64,000 nucleotides of DNA from Blastomyces gilchristii SLH14081 (GCF_000003855.2 NW_003101675.1:641728-705727), one strand, 5' to 3'. Numbered from the stretch's first letter, positions 49,633 to 63,009 are shown. Translations and numbers: made by a program. Notes: generated from the sequence alone by a model not told the origin.

Positions 49633-52600
49633 ATGACAAGTCCCATCAGGCTTCAAGAGCAAATTGATAACAATTCTCCTGAGGGCGAGGGTAACTAACC
49701 AAAAATATTATTCCAGAGCGGGAACCTGAGCTCTCGGCAACTTTTGAACGGCGCCGGGCTATCTGAGAACTGCTTTCGAAAAAAGGGGCAAACCCTTTGG
49801 AGACTTTTGTGGCTGACTTTGATAACAAGCCCGCGTCTGCTAGCTTTCCAACTCTGGTTAGACTATAGGCCGACGGCGGCCCACTAATAAGCTATTAAAC
49901 CTGAGTTTAGCGGAGCATTTCCAAAGACCTGGATCACCCTATTCAAGTGGGCGCAACCCCTTTTATCCTCTGGGACATGGGGAGAAGCTCAAGGTTTGCT
50001 CTTCTCGTTTCGAACAGTTAATGCCTAGACAGAACAAGTTCTCACAGCTCTTACCACCAATTAGCTGTGAGGGAGTGTGATACACATACATTTCCCGATG
50101 CCCAAGCTTTCCCGATTGTTGTTATTCGCAGCCCACGCCTTTCTGTGGAGGATATTTGAGATTGAGTATGCAATTGAGGAGACTCAATCAGTTAGTTATG
50201 GCCGGGGGATGGAATACTGACGCTGCTAATTAGCAGCTTCAATCTCGACTTGGCTCTCTTGGCAACTATTGCGCATTTCGTTACTGGGCGGGTTGATAAG
50301 AAACTGCCCAGTCGGTGTCGCTCGTCTGGTGTACGGAGTACGGATTACTGAAAAACGATTTATGCAGGCGTTTTCGGCCAAGCAACAATGATGTGATGAG
50401 CCTGCACACTTGCGGACGTTCAGGGCTTGCAGATGCCGCCAAGATCGAGTTATGACTGCCCGGAGTCCCTGGGTTATATTTCTTATGTATGTACAGAGTA
50501 CGGGGATGTCCATGGACATGTGTACCAACCGCAAGATAGAGATATGAAGCATTATCACTTGCTACTAAGAGAATGCGATGGTCGGAGCTATATATGGTGT
50601 AGTGATATAGAAATTAGTTTGTTTTAAACATATTTCAGGATCAATATCTTTTCAAATTTTCAAAGGAATCAAGTGTAGCGATATCTGGGAACAGGAATCC
50701 AAAGAGGGACTGTGTATGCACCCTGTACGGGGTACATATCCAGCCATCTGGAGAATAAAATCGGCGAACTCCCCCCTGAGTTAGCGATTAGGACGCAAGG
50801 TCTTCCCCATCTTGTATCAGAGTGTGTGGTCAGTTTCAGCTTATCTTGGAAGAAGATACATATTTGAGACGAGATGTGTTTGAATGCAAATGTTATCTCT
50901 GCCGAGAAACCGAATGGATCTCCCTTTTTTCTTTTTCTTTTTTTTTTTCAGTCTCCCTCTGGCGGCCTTATTTTGTGATTTTTACCTGTTAGCTCCCAGA
51001 GATTTCATGTTTGAGGTTCAAGAACTTGATCACTGAATGAGGGACAGTTGAGACACTTGTAGGAAGAATATGATGATAGATCAATTGTTGCTGCAGAGTA
51101 ATGTTAGCTCTAGGGATGTGTCGACAAGTCAAGCTACTGTTGCAGAAGCAGAACCAGCCTTAGATGAAGTTTGATCGGTCTTCTTCCTGCAGCTGCATGA
51201 GCGATATCCTGCTTGATGCCCAGCGATCATCACATCCTTGATATGCTTGGCTGGAGCACCGCTGGGAGTTTGAACGCCATAGGCTTGAAAGAAGATATCT
51301 CTGACCATGTGAATTAGAAAGATCGAAGCAAGTTTGTTTATAATTCTGTGTAAGTAAGCTTTGTCACCGGCTAGAATTCTTATTGCTCGTTCCCTTTGCT
51401 TTTATTATATTCACACAAAATGAATGATTTACTACTGTTTGTGAAAGGGGAAGGGGATGAGTACGAGCAATATCATTGTCTGGGTAAACCTTATGAGAAA
51501 CTCTTCAAAAACTTTCGGATCTCTCAGAAATCCAAGCAAGCCACTCTGCGCCCAGAACGTCTTTGGCTTGTTGGGCGGATTTTAAGGTTTCGGGGACCGG
51601 CATCGTGTCAGAGGAACCATGCCGTCTATGGAACTGTGTTGCAATTTTTCTAAGTCGAATGAATAATCTTCCTGTCGGAAGAAAACAGTAACTAGTGGAT
51701 GAGGTTTGACCCTTCCAAAATTCAGGCTATTGAATTGCAAAATTTTATTGGTCCTTGGGCGTTGGCATCTGGGGTTTCCCTCTTCTTGCCCAATTGCTCC
51801 TGGGAGTCGCCGAATCGGGCTCTCGCGTCCATCATGCAGCATCTGTTCAGCGGTGCCTTGGTGGGAGAATGCAATATATTATGCACGAAGGACGTCTTTG
51901 AGTTTGGCCTTCCAGGATCAAAAATGCATTATACACAGTCTATGCTCAGGGCCCTTATTGACCAGGATACTAGTGATAGCCGGGCCAGCCACGGGATCGT
52001 GATGGGCTGCGTCAGCCAGTAGCAACCGCCATTCGGGACTCCTGACTTGAACGCCAAAGCGTAATTCTCTCTTGCTCGGTTGCTGAGCCTGTCGTAACCC
52101 TTCTTAATTTTCTTGGCTTCGTAAGCTCGACAATGCTTGGCCGGGGAAGAACTAGCTGAATCCTGGGCCTCGAAAGCTTCTACTACAGCGAGGACTGAGA
52201 GTATCCCTTCTATTGGGGATAGCGGGTTCCGAAGCGTGAAAGGTTTTGTAAAAATTTCTAATTCCAGGCTAACTTTTCTTTGCCCTGCAAGGGGGTGACC
52301 TTGGGGCCCTCGACTGGGGAGGAAATTCCCAATTCCGCCACTCACAGTTGCCCGTTAGACTAGCTTGGGGGGTTTCCGCGCTGTAACCTCCAACTTGTGA
52401 CGACAGCTTGAGAACCCCGTGCCCTCAACTGCGCTTCCGCCTCATGCGCCTGGATTCCAATTGATGCGAAGTTTCTTTCCTCCCCGCAGTGAGAGCGCGC
52501 GGATCATTCCTCGGGGGTCTCCAAACTGATGGCCGACCTTCATCCTACCTCACGTAGCGAGGTTGTTCATGATGAGGTTGGGGGCTTAGACGAGGGTCCG

Positions 52601-52900
52601 GCACGCTTAGTGGGCATAATCTGATACCGGACTGTCAGAGTCACTGAGCATACTAGAACCCAGGGGAGAAGAGTACGCTAGCCCAGCTTAGCGCAGAGAC
52701 ATTCTTGGGACGGGAACCGGGAGAGCAAGCCACCTTGTCGCCGTCAACTTTCGAGTTTCTCAAGGCAAGGGGCCTCGAGCGGAATCAGAGCAAAGCTAAA
52801 GCTACCGCTGTTCTCTCCACACGCGCTACCACCAACGTTGGAACGGCCAATCTTGAACCTAAGTAGACTAAAAATGTAGCCTCCACACCGGGTCCAGTCT
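49633..52900. other. GC-normal intergenic region, no confident gene
   Basis: Base composition returns to about half GC, with frequent CG, CC and GG, and there is no sign of RIP. Several ORFs of 65-138 codons occur on both strands (for example 51929-52345 minus, 51699-52022 plus). They overlap each other, lack recognisable motifs and have no splice pattern I can support. An unrecognised or decayed gene at 51,400-52,400 cannot be excluded. A pyrimidine-rich stretch lies at 50925-50955. Confidence 0.5.
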
Positions 52901-53881
52901 AAGCTTCGGTTGTTGTGTTTTTGTACTTACTTGGTTTCTCGCTCCACTGCTCGCTCCCTCAGTAGGCTTCTCCACCAGACACTCGCCTCTCACTCTCTTT
53001 GCTTCTTCCTTCTCCTTTCTTGCTTTCTCATCTCTCTCTGGTAAACCCCAGGTAGTTTCTTGTTTTGCTTCCTTTCTCTGTCCATGCTTGTGCTGTGGGC
53101 TTTTCTTTCTTGTGCATATACCCCATAGCTGCCGTTCTGCCTTTGCCGGTAGTGTACTTACCCCGTCGATCTCCGTTTTCCTGGGAGAAAACCTGATTCA
53201 TTAATCCCTCGCCTTGAATGAACTGGCCAGGTTTGCTGTCTGGTAGTATACTACCTTGAATATTCGTGCGAGTCGTTGCGGGCATCCATCGTGTTGACAC
53301 TGAGTGTCGTTGCCCCTCCCGACGTATTCCCTTTTTGGGACATATCTCTCCATCTCTGCTGCTCGCCAACAACGCAGTCTGGATACTGGCGTGTACTGTC
53401 TGTCTGTCTGCCGCTGGACAATAAACTGGGCGAATAAGATAACAGCAGCATAAGTATCACCATTTAGAATGATAAACGACGCAGGCCGCCAAGCGAATTG
53501 ACTGTCATCCTTCACTACCCCCGAAATCGAATCTATCGATACCTTCTCTTGTTGCTGGTACGTCCCTCGCAATCGTTCATCCGTTACTACATCGCACATT
53601 CCGCTTGACATATACTCCAATTGCCATCACCAAAGGATTCCGGTTTGAGTAAACACCTGATTACTTTTGTGAAGAAGTCGAATAATCCACAGGGGATCCT
53701 AACATCGTATCCACAGGTTTTCAATCGTTGACGATCAAACTCCCTCCCCGCATAAAACCGACCGGTTGGACTTCTCCAGTCCATGGACAATGTGTGATTG
53801 TATCCGTTCGCAAAGATAATAGAGCTCTTGTTATCAACGCTTCTCGGAGTTTAAAGGATTGACGTTTCTGGTGTATTATCC
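52901..53881 (+). promoter_or_regulatory. Probable promoter and 5' leader of the RasGEF gene
   Basis: Long pyrimidine-rich stretches at 52930-53040 and CT-rich sequence up to 53600 are typical of fungal promoters near transcription starts. The ORFs on the minus strand here (53028-53372, 53201-53620) are low in motif content and most likely mirrors of the pyrimidine tracts. An in-frame TAA at 53852 precedes the start codon. A leader intron is possible but not demonstrable. Confidence 0.4.
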
Positions 53882-56800
53882 ATGGAGATTCTTGATGACC
53901 ATGTTGCTCCCCTTAACGTTCTGAAAGGCAAAGCTCATGCACAAATGCACATCGTGCCCCTTCCTAACCGCATTATCCCGAGCAATATGTTTTCCCCACT
54001 GCCATCACAGATGCATGTAACGCCCCCTCTAACGCCGCATAGCTCGCTGGAAGATATTGTTGAGCGGCGCAGTCATGACGTCTCCATATTCCACAATTAC
54101 CTGCGCGCGTTCTACCCCTTCCAACCGAATGCAGGAGTTTCTTCATCGACGGTTACTCTACCCTTGGACCAAGGGGATATAATCCTGGTGCATTCAATTC
54201 ATACCAACGGCTGGGCTGATGGTACTTTGCTGGACAGCGGTGCTCGTGGCTGGTTGCCGACAAACTATTGCGAGGCATACGACCAGGTTCCTATGCGACC
54301 CTTGCTAAAATCGTTGACTGATTTTTGGGACACTATTCGTGGGGGGTCCGTGTCCACCCTCCATCAGTTTACCAATCAAGATTATATGAGGGGACTGATA
54401 GCTGGTGTACGGTTTTTACTGGTTAGTAAACTTATTGTCCCTTCACCTCAACTCCAACTGATCGAGATGACTAGGAAAAATCCGAATGCTTGACACGAGA
54501 TTGCCACTTAGTCCAGAAATTTGATAACTTGCGGAGAAACAGAAAGGCGCTCCTTTCAGATCTGTCCTCCTTGGTAAAACTAGCAAAAAAACTACAAGAT
54601 GTTGCGAATGGCGGGGAACTTGATGGGTCTCTGGACACGATCTTCGACCAGATGCTGTTCAAAGCTTTCAAAATCATTACCCGAGGAGTACGGTTCCTGG
54701 ATGTCTGGAATGAAGAGATTGGTCTAAGTAGAGCCATCGCAGAGCTGGATGTTCCATCCGTAAGCCTCGGCCACGATATATACGACGTGCCATTAACACC
54801 ACCTGTGGACGCGTCGTTCTCGCCCGGGCCTACTATGGGATCTACGGTTTCCTCTGGTTTATCCTTTAGCATCAATGGGGTCAGCACCGATCTAGACCAA
54901 GGGGACTACTCGGAGGGTACCCACGGTTCAATCGAGCAGGCAGGATTGTACAACGCCCATAATGCTCGAAAACCGCAATCCATCCAGCCCAAGAGGATAT
55001 CTATTTCACACCGTATATCTTACAACGGATCATCCTCCACTCAAAATCCTAAGCTTGCCTCCACGCTACTTGCCTCCGCCTACGATGAATTCCTTGGTGT
55101 GCTTGGTTCATTTATTGGTCTCCATCTTCAATCTCGGTCTTCGACCGAACTTCTTCTGACGACACAAAAGGCAACGCAGTCCTGTCGAACATTGCTCACG
55201 ATAGTCGGAACTATATGCGAGCGGGATCTCCATCGTTCGGACCTCCTGGAACGATCTAAAAATACGTTGTATGATAGGATTACGGAGCTTGTCCATGCAA
55301 CTCGGGATGTCTTTCGACCAGCAAACGCCACAGACGACGAGGTTGTATTCATGCCAGATGAGGGAAAGAGGCTTGTTGATGCAGTGACTGGGTGTGTTCG
55401 AGGAGCTGGCGACTGTGTTGCGAAGGCAAGATATATATTTGAGCTGAGTGGTGATTTTGAGCTAGAAAGTATAGGGCTCGGTATTACTGGATTGAATCCG
55501 GACAAGCATGAAAGCTCTACTGACAGCCGGTACATTGATGATTCGGAAGATCAAGCAAATGGAGATGACCAAATGGAAAATGTGGATGATGGCAATGAGG
55601 TCTCTGTGCGGTCGGCCTTGCCACGCATCCTAATACCAAACAAACAACTCCCTTTTACCCCGGACCTGACTGGTGGTGCTACTCCATCCTCTGAATACAC
55701 CAGCGCAATGGCCCAAACACCAACCTCAGCGCTAGGCGAACCACTGAACTTGGATATTTCTTCATACGATCATCTTGCGGATGCCTCTGCTTCTTCTGAA
55801 CATAGCAATGCTTTTGCTCCTTACCATGCTACTTCCCCTGAAGATTCCCATCCCTCAGATATGTGCTATGCCGGGACGACGGCGGATTTGACAAGTGTAG
55901 CAAGCGAAACGACTTACGTGGACAGTATTCGAGATTCGGAGGTGAGTACTGTTTCCCAGGCGTCGACTCGAGTCACAACACCCGATTTCAACAAACCACT
56001 CCCATCCGCCGTTGCCCACAGCAGCTTACAGAGTTCTCAGTCAACCCTAATCGAGGAAGGCGATGATGGGGAGAATTTGTTGGAAAAGACTTACGCCCAG
56101 GAGCTCATGTTCAAGGACGGCCAGGTAATCGGAGGTAGCCTTAGGGCCCTCATCGAAAAACTGACTGCTCACCAATCCACCCCCGATGCTCTTTTTGTTT
56201 CCACCTTTTACCTCACGTTTCGACACTTTGCAACGCCTACCGACTTTGCTGAAGCGTTGATGGATCGTTATGATTATATTGGGGATAATCCCGAAGCTGC
56301 TGGTCCCGTTCGTCTTCGAGTCTACAATATCTTTAAGGGTTGGCTTGAGTCACATTGGCGCCATGACTGTGATGATGTCGCTCTTCCCTCAATACTGAAG
56401 TTTGCTCGGAGCAAACTGATGCTCGTCTTGCCCTCGGCGGGGAATCGGCTTGTGGACCTTGCAGAAAAGGTATCCACTGTGCATGGCCCAGTGGTTCCAC
56501 GGCTTGTGTCTTCCATGGGCAAAACAAATACGGCTGTTGGCCAATATGTTAGCCCCGATGTTCCTCTTCCACCACCACTCATATCTAAGAGCCAACTAAA
56601 CCTATTGAAACAATGGAAAGCTGGGGGTCAGCCTATCACTATACTGGACTTTGATGCTTTGGAACTGGCGCGACAGTTTACGCTCAAGGAGTCTAGGATA
56701 TTCTGCTCCATCCTTCCAGAAGAACTGCTAGGTGCTGAGTGGATGAAAAATCAGGATCTCTCGCAGTTAATGTCCGAGCCATGTCGACGTTGTCGACAGA

Positions 56801-57515
56801 CCTAGCTAATCTCGTAGCCGATTGTATTTTACAACAAGAGGAGCCCAAAAAGAGAGCCGTTATCATCAAACAATGGGTCAAGGTCGCGTCTAAATGCTTG
56901 GAATTGAATAACTACGATTCTCTAATGGCGATTATCTGCTCCCTTAATTCCTCTACCATTTCTCGGCTGAGACGCACTTGGGAGCTGGTTTCACACAAGA
57001 CGAAGATTTTGCTGGAACAATTGAGGGAAATTGTGGATGTTTCTAGAAACTATGCTGTTCTTAGACAACGGTTGCAGGGCCATGTGCCTCCATGCCTACC
57101 TTTTGTCGGAACCTACCTAACCGACCTGACCTTCGTGGACCACGGAAATCAAGACACACGAGCACTCCCGACTGGCGATGGAAGCAAATTGGTCATTAAT
57201 TTTGATAAACATATGAAAACAGCGAAGATCATCAGTGAACTTCAGCGTTTCCAGATACCGTACCGACTTGCTGAAGTTCCTGAACTGCAGACTTGGATAC
57301 AGGATCAGCTCGTTCGCGTCCGTTCTGCGGGAGAGAAAAGCTTTCAGAATTACTATCGACGCTCCCTAGTCTTGGAGCCCAGAGAACAGCCCCTCCAGCG
57401 TAGTAGCCCTCGAGAGCCCAACCCAGCTTTGGCTCGTGAAACTCCCAAGGACAAGTTCGATTTCCTCTCGTGGGCCCATAGTTCCAAGACGAAGACGGTT
57501 ACTTCTCAGGGCTAG
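53882..57515 (+). CDS. cdc25: CDC25-type Ras guanine-nucleotide exchange factor; frame broken by one base
   Basis: Activates Ras by exchanging GDP for GTP at the membrane, upstream of cAMP signalling and morphogenesis (family knowledge). ATG at 53882 is in CCATGG context, with in-frame TAA upstream. Exon 1 is 53882-54421 (180 codons). The 53-bp intron 54422-54474 runs from GTTAGT to CTAG, phase 0. Exon 2 starts at 54475. SH3 domain at residues 73-134 ends GWLPTNY; RasGEF N domain is about 719-846 (QELMFKDGQVIGGSL); catalytic domain is about 900-1150 (ELARQFTLKES, NYDSLMAIICSLNSS, PPCLPFVGTYLTDL). At 56741-56750 the sequence ATGAAAAATC has five A where family alignment needs six. The frame then moves to the one ending at 57515, giving about 1,193 residues. 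Read literally, the protein stops at 56805. Confidence 0.92.
54422..54474 (+). other. Intron 1 of the RasGEF gene
   Basis: 53 bp, 5' GTTAGT, 3' GACTAG, with a possible branch point ACTGATC near 54458. Removal joins GVRFLL to EKSECLTRD in frame. The splice was chosen because LTRD and the next residues are conserved-looking and in the long downstream frame. Confidence 0.8.
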
Positions 57516-57780
57516 TTTTCTTGTACTGGAAGGCTTTATTCGCCATAATTGGTAAACAGACCCTCTTACGCGTTACGATTTGACGACCATGATACTCCCT
57601 TGATTCTTCTCTTTCCATCATTTTATTCGCACTCGTCAATAGTTTTTGGCCTGATCTTTTTTCATGTGTACACACCTTTCTACTCTTTTTTTTTTCAATT
57701 CAGATATCCCTTGGACGTAATAAATACACCCCCTTTTTTGACTTTTTTTTGCTTTTTTTGCTTTTTTTTTTTTTTTTTTT
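57516..57780 (+). terminator. 3' untranslated region with AATAAA signal
   Basis: AATAAA at 57719-57724, 204 bases after the stop codon, in T-rich sequence. A run of 24 T lies at 57762-57785, followed by GGCCCGGGAGGGGGGGCG. Cleavage probably falls shortly after the signal. The lysine-rich ORFs on the opposite strand come from the T tracts. Confidence 0.6.
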
Positions 57781-57785
57781 TTTTT

Positions 57786-58960
57786 GGCCCGGGAGGGGGG
57801 GCGTAGTTGATGGCCACTCTTTTCGGTTTCTCTCTTCACGTTTTTCTAACGGTATAAACTGGGAGAATGGATGTACAACCTCATTTCGGGAAAACATACA
57901 GCAGGAAAACTGAAGAAAAGAAGCATGGCATGCGAATGCCCTTAATTTTTCCTTGCGTTTTTGTATTTGGAGAACCATGGTCACACGACCCTGACCCTGG
58001 GCAGGAAGAGTTGCAGAGCGAATCTCTTATTTATTAACCTTGGTTGGACTTTTTGACTTCTTACTTTTAACTCGCATCATCCAGTCGCGTTGTTTTGTTG
58101 CTCTCGGAACGAGATGAAAACGCACATTCTGAAATTGGAGTTGGCACATACCACATGTTCACTTGAAGTGGACGACATCCGCATGTTTCGGTTTGATTTC
58201 AAGGACGGGGGTTAATAGGCATAAACATGTTAATGTTGTACGTTAGGCGATTCAATAATTGCTACTGTCAGATTCAAAAAGCTTTTGATTTTGAAAATTT
58301 CTTATCACTGTTTCAAGCCCCTGAGTTTCTATAGAAGAATCAACAGCTCTCTATTCTAGAAACACCAACTTTTCCATGCAAAAAATGCTGGAACATGACA
58401 TCACAGGCACCTCATCAAAAATATTTGAATGCTCCAGCTCATACAGCTCAGATCAATCCTCAAATCTTCATTCTTTTTTTCATTCTGCTCTTTTCATACA
58501 TTCTCTACAGTATTTCCATTCCTTATACTCTTGTCTATGTTCATTTTTGATCTCTGTGTTCATGGCATGTGCTGCTAAATGCACTGTAACATGATCTCAT
58601 GTGATGTCATGTGCACCTCTTTGAATTCATGGGTGGATTGACCAGCTGGCTCTGCGGCCTGTACAGCTCTGATTAATCTGATAATGTTGATAGGGGTGAT
58701 ACGGGGTGGAAGAGAGTGGTGGGGGCGGTAGAGGTGGTGGTGGTGGTGGTAGAGGGGACTGGGCAAGCAGCAAGGCGAGTGTAAGCGAGCGCTTGATGCT
58801 TGTGGTGTATGATGATATAGTCTAGCTGGCAAGATTCTCTATATAGAATGTGAGAAATATAACTGCAGTAGCTGAAGCAACTATCAAGACTTTCACTATG
58901 AAAAATTCTGTCAGAAGATTTGATTTGAGCTATCACAAAAAAATGTTTTTGTAGCACACA
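57786..58960. other. Gene-island right flank, no gene recognised
   Basis: GC-normal up to about 58250, then mixed. A (GGT)6 repeat lies at 58733-58750 in a G-rich strand segment (58695-58790). Overlapping small ORFs (58376-58594 plus, 58575-58832 and 58673-58957 minus) show no motif. Confidence 0.5.
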
Positions 58961-59989
58961 AGTCTTGGTGTGCAGCTGCTAGGTATTGCAGAGCTAGTTC
59001 ACATTAGAAAACCATTTCTACAGAAAGATCACAATGTAGTAGAATCAAATATTTTCATCATTATCATTCTTATCTATAAATGATTAATTTGTGCTCTGTA
59101 ATAACTAATTTTTTATTTATTATTATTATTTATTTTTTTTTTAAAAAAAAAACACTTATAGAACTCATAAACTATTTAATTATTTTTAATAAATTTAATA
59201 GTCATTTCTAAGAGACTCTGAGTATGATTTAATTTTCTTTGAAATGAGATATTCTGAGAGTGTAAATATTAAATCTTAATATTTTTAATATTAAGTAACT
59301 TACTATTATCTCTGATCTGATATTTAAAAGAACTAATAAAGACTAACACTATAAAAACAGCAGTAAATAATTTCTAGAAAGAGAGATTTTATTTAGTAAT
59401 TATAATAAATTTTTTTTCTTCTTTTTTTCTTCTCTTTCTTCTTCTCTCTTTTCTTTATTTTCATCTGTATTTTCATTTATTTCTCTATATTTATCTCTTT
59501 CTCTATCTTTATTTTTATCTTTATTTTTAATGTTGTATGCAATTCTCTGTTTAATAGAATAGTTTAAATTGACTGTAAAAACTGTAAAAATCTGAAGCTA
59601 TATTTATACAGAATATAAAAAAAAAGACTATTTACAGTTAATTCTTTAATTGTAAAAACTGTATAAATTTATAACTGTGTTTATTATAAACAAGAAAATA
59701 AAGAATTTATAAAATTAATATGAATTATAAATAAAGAATTGAATCTTTGTACAGATAGATTATATTACATTTCTATAAAAAGTGTTTTATTATATTACAG
59801 CAGTAGAAATTGCAGCAATTGAACCTGTAATTACCTGCTTAATAAGTGATAACTATCTATACAGATCATTGCGGCTTTCTTTACAGGCGGTTATATAAGA
59901 TGTGCATTTTTTTAACTAATTATATCACAGAATGAGACCTGCAAGATCTCATCTTCTATTCTAATCAGGTTTTGAAAGCATCTAACATA
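58961..59989. other. AT-rich decayed DNA with homopolymer tracts
   Basis: Start of the right AT-rich compartment. T/A tracts at 59136-59152 and pyrimidine-rich 59410-59520. No gene, LTR or tail recognised. Confidence 0.5.
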
Positions 59990-62290
59990 TTACTTCGCTT
60001 CACTCCGCAAATTAAGTTTCAAGTACAGTAATGTAATCAATCACTCAACGCCTGCTTACACTCAATATCAGCCATTTCATCATCACAATAATGAAATATT
60101 TTCAATGATATTTTAACGATAAATTTAGATTTTAAGATGATGTATTATATGATGAAAATATATATAGAAAATTACATATAAAAATATACAGTTAATGCTG
60201 TGAATATTTATTAAGCTTAATAACTTATTTAAAACATGAAATCTTGAATAAAGATAGATTTAATAAGTAAGTAGTTATTAAAGCAGTAGAGATTATGATA
60301 TTATTAAATTTCTTTAATAGTGAATTTATAAGTACTCTGACAGAGCTTTAAAAATATCATTTAATCACTGTTTATAAAATTAAGAATTCACTTTTTTAAT
60401 TAGAAAGATGACTTTTAAATTCTTTAATCTTTTTTTTATTTAATTATAATTACTACTGTATAATAGCTTATTCTTTCTTCTCTTTTTACTCTTAAGTTTT
60501 TCTTACATCTCTAAGCTTCTTTTTAATCTGTTATTAAACAGCTCTTATAGTTTTATTTATATCTTTTTACTACTTTACTATCTGATAAGCTGTCTTTTAC
60601 TTTATTCTCTTCTTTATAATATTTACTTTCTTCTATTTCTTAAGAATAGTATATTATAACTTAACATCATTTTTATAAGTCTACTTTTTCTTTTTAACAG
60701 CTTTAGAAGTGATTATTTTCTTATATATAATCTATATCTTTACTGATAAAAAGAACTGTGTTAATAATAAATTTAAAGAATTTAATAAGCTTGTTACTCT
60801 ATTATAATTATAATATCTTCTCTCTTAATTAAGAGCTTACTATAGCTTTCTATTCTTTATTAGAAGAATCTCTTTATTAAGAGCAAGATTTTTCTCTGTA
60901 TAAATTACTTAATTAAGATTATTAAATATTTAATACTGTTACTATTTAACTCTCTTTATTAATTTCTATATATTAATAATAGAAGTAGAGATTCTTGATT
61001 AATATTATATATCTAAGAGAGTATAAGACTATATTACAAGCTTTTTAAGAATCTATTCTAAATTAAATAAATATAGATTAGTAGTAGTGAATACAGATAT
61101 AATATTTAAAGATATAACTACTTTCTTTTATATAGTATTAAATAGCTGTTAAAAGGATCTCTTTATAGTGTATATAAATCTTATTTCAGTTCTCATCTAT
61201 TCATTTAGTTAATTAAAGTATGATTTACTTAATAATTCAATTATTTCAATATCTAATAACTGTAATCAGTATGTAGAATGAGAAGAAAAAATAGTAAATA
61301 GAATTTAATAATAATCTATATAATTGATAAATATTATATTAATATAAGAGAGATGATTATTGAATATAAAAAGTTTATATTCATACTCTGCTTTTTTTTA
61401 TATAAGATTCAAAGATCTTCTTTAACTATATAAATTTATATTTATTATTACTTTATTTATTTTTTAATATACTAAATAAATCTGATTCTTTTCACTATTA
61501 AAATTCTTTAATTAAGTATTTTATATATTTCTTAATTCTTCTTAATATATAAAAGTAGATAAGAGTGAAGTAATTAATATAATATATTTAAGAGTATGAA
61601 TAAGTTTTAATAGAAATTCTTTCTTATCAAAGTTGTAAATATTTCTAGATTTAATATTATATTAAGTGATTTTTATCTATTGCTATAAATTAATTAGTAA
61701 GAAATAAAAAATCAGTAGAAGAAAGAAATCTATTATAAGATTAAAATAATGCTTAAAATATATTAAATTATCTACAATCTTGTATTTTCAATCAATATTT
61801 TAAAGATAAAGTAACTTGATTATATTCTTATAACACTGATAGAATAATAATACTCAGTTAATTTTAATAGATACTTTTAGAATCTCAATAATGAGGTTAT
61901 AAAGCATTTGAGATGTACAAGAAAAACTGTGATCTGTTAATTAATTAATACAAAAAAGAAGCTATTCTTCTTATAAATGTGTGATATTTGTATAGTGAGT
62001 AGAGCTTGCTTTCTTTCTTAATATTTAAACATGTCTATAATACTGTGATAATGTATATCAACTGATTTCATATTTTTTAGCAGTCTCAGTGTAATTAGAG
62101 ATCAATTGTGTATTAAAATCATTAATTACTACTTGTATAACTGCTTCATAGTGCATGTTATAAGTGTTTGAAGATGAATGAAAAAATGAAGATTGAGCGG
62201 GTGTTGAGTGTAAGTGAGCGTTGAGTGATTAATTACGTTAGTGTTCAATAAGTCAGTGTAGTAGCGGCTCGGCGCGGAGAATCTAGTTAT
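59990..62290. mobile_element. Decayed DNA transposon with about 100-bp inverted ends
   Basis: Left end: CTCCGC..., then TAATCAATCACTCAACGCC and TGCTTACACTCAA (60003-60065). Right end: the inverse, TTGAGTGTAAGTGAGC and GTTGAGTGATTAATTACG, to GCGGAGA (62192-62280). The length is about 2.3 kb, fitting a Tc1/mariner- or Pogo-like element with long inverted ends. The interior is so decayed that no transposase motif can be read. The exact ends and target duplication were not established. Confidence 0.55.
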
Positions 62291-63009
62291 CAACCCCATT
62301 CTCTATTTAATAAATACAATCTTGACTAAGTATTTAATATAGCTTTATATACATGATTAGAGAAGTTAATTCAATAGAGAATATCTGTATACTGTTTCCT
62401 TTTTTAATATTTAATTATTTTATATCTGATTTTAATGACAGCCTGCATTCTATGCAGAATTAATCTTATTAAAGTCTGTATCTTCTTCCGTGTAATTGTA
62501 TTTTATATCTTTTATAATTTAACTCTTATCACTACTTCTGACTGTATTCTATATTTTATCTTGAAAATTCTCTGCTTTATAATAACTCAGAGATTCTCTA
62601 TAGAATTAGAATCAGAGTATTATGTAAATTAATTTATTTAATTTATCTATTAATTCTTCATTCAGTTCTTTACAAGCTTAGAGATATGATATTTAGCATC
62701 ATTCTTTACACATAGAGAAATTTCACATTTCTGAAAAATATAAATACAGTGAGAATATTTATGAAGAAGTATAATCTTAATATATCTCTTAGAATTCATT
62801 CAGATATTAAATAATATGAATACAAGCTTTGATTTAAAATCTCAGCTTATAGCTTCTTATACAGACACTTTGATTCAGTTGAATTTAAATGTAAAAATCA
62901 GATATTAACTCTGAAAGACTTTATTATATAAGTAAAAAACTCAATGACTTGATATATTCAATTCAATCTCAAATATAACTTTGTCTAAGTAGCTTATACA
63001 GATATTATT
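62291..63009 (+). pseudogene. Decayed possible coding region, unrecognised
   Basis: The frame of 62761 reads MKKYNLNISLRIHSDIK, then YRHFDSVEFKCKNQILTLKDFII, and so on to the SINE target site, with about six stops (TGA/TAA). A 65-codon ORF in another frame lies at 62435-62632. The composition is not random-looking, but I cannot name it. The SINE at 63021 is inserted at its end. Confidence 0.25.

Noticed and set aside
51582..52345. Minus-strand ORFs of 86 and 138 codons and overlapping plus-strand ORFs of 107 and 98 codons
   Set aside because: They overlap each other on opposite strands, carry no motif, and this number of ORFs is expected by chance in half-GC DNA. An unrecognised gene is not excluded.
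53028..53620. Minus-strand ORFs of 114 and 139 codons upstream of the RasGEF gene
   Set aside because: They mirror pyrimidine-rich promoter and leader sequence and show no motif.
56725..56770. A 47-bp intron (GTGCTG to CGCAG) instead of the RasGEF frameshift
   Set aside because: The 5' site is a poor match to fungal GTNNGT, and removal would delete the conserved EW-K region of the catalytic domain.
57636..57984. Lysine-rich ORFs on the minus strand
   Set aside because: Generated by the T tracts in the RasGEF 3' untranslated region.
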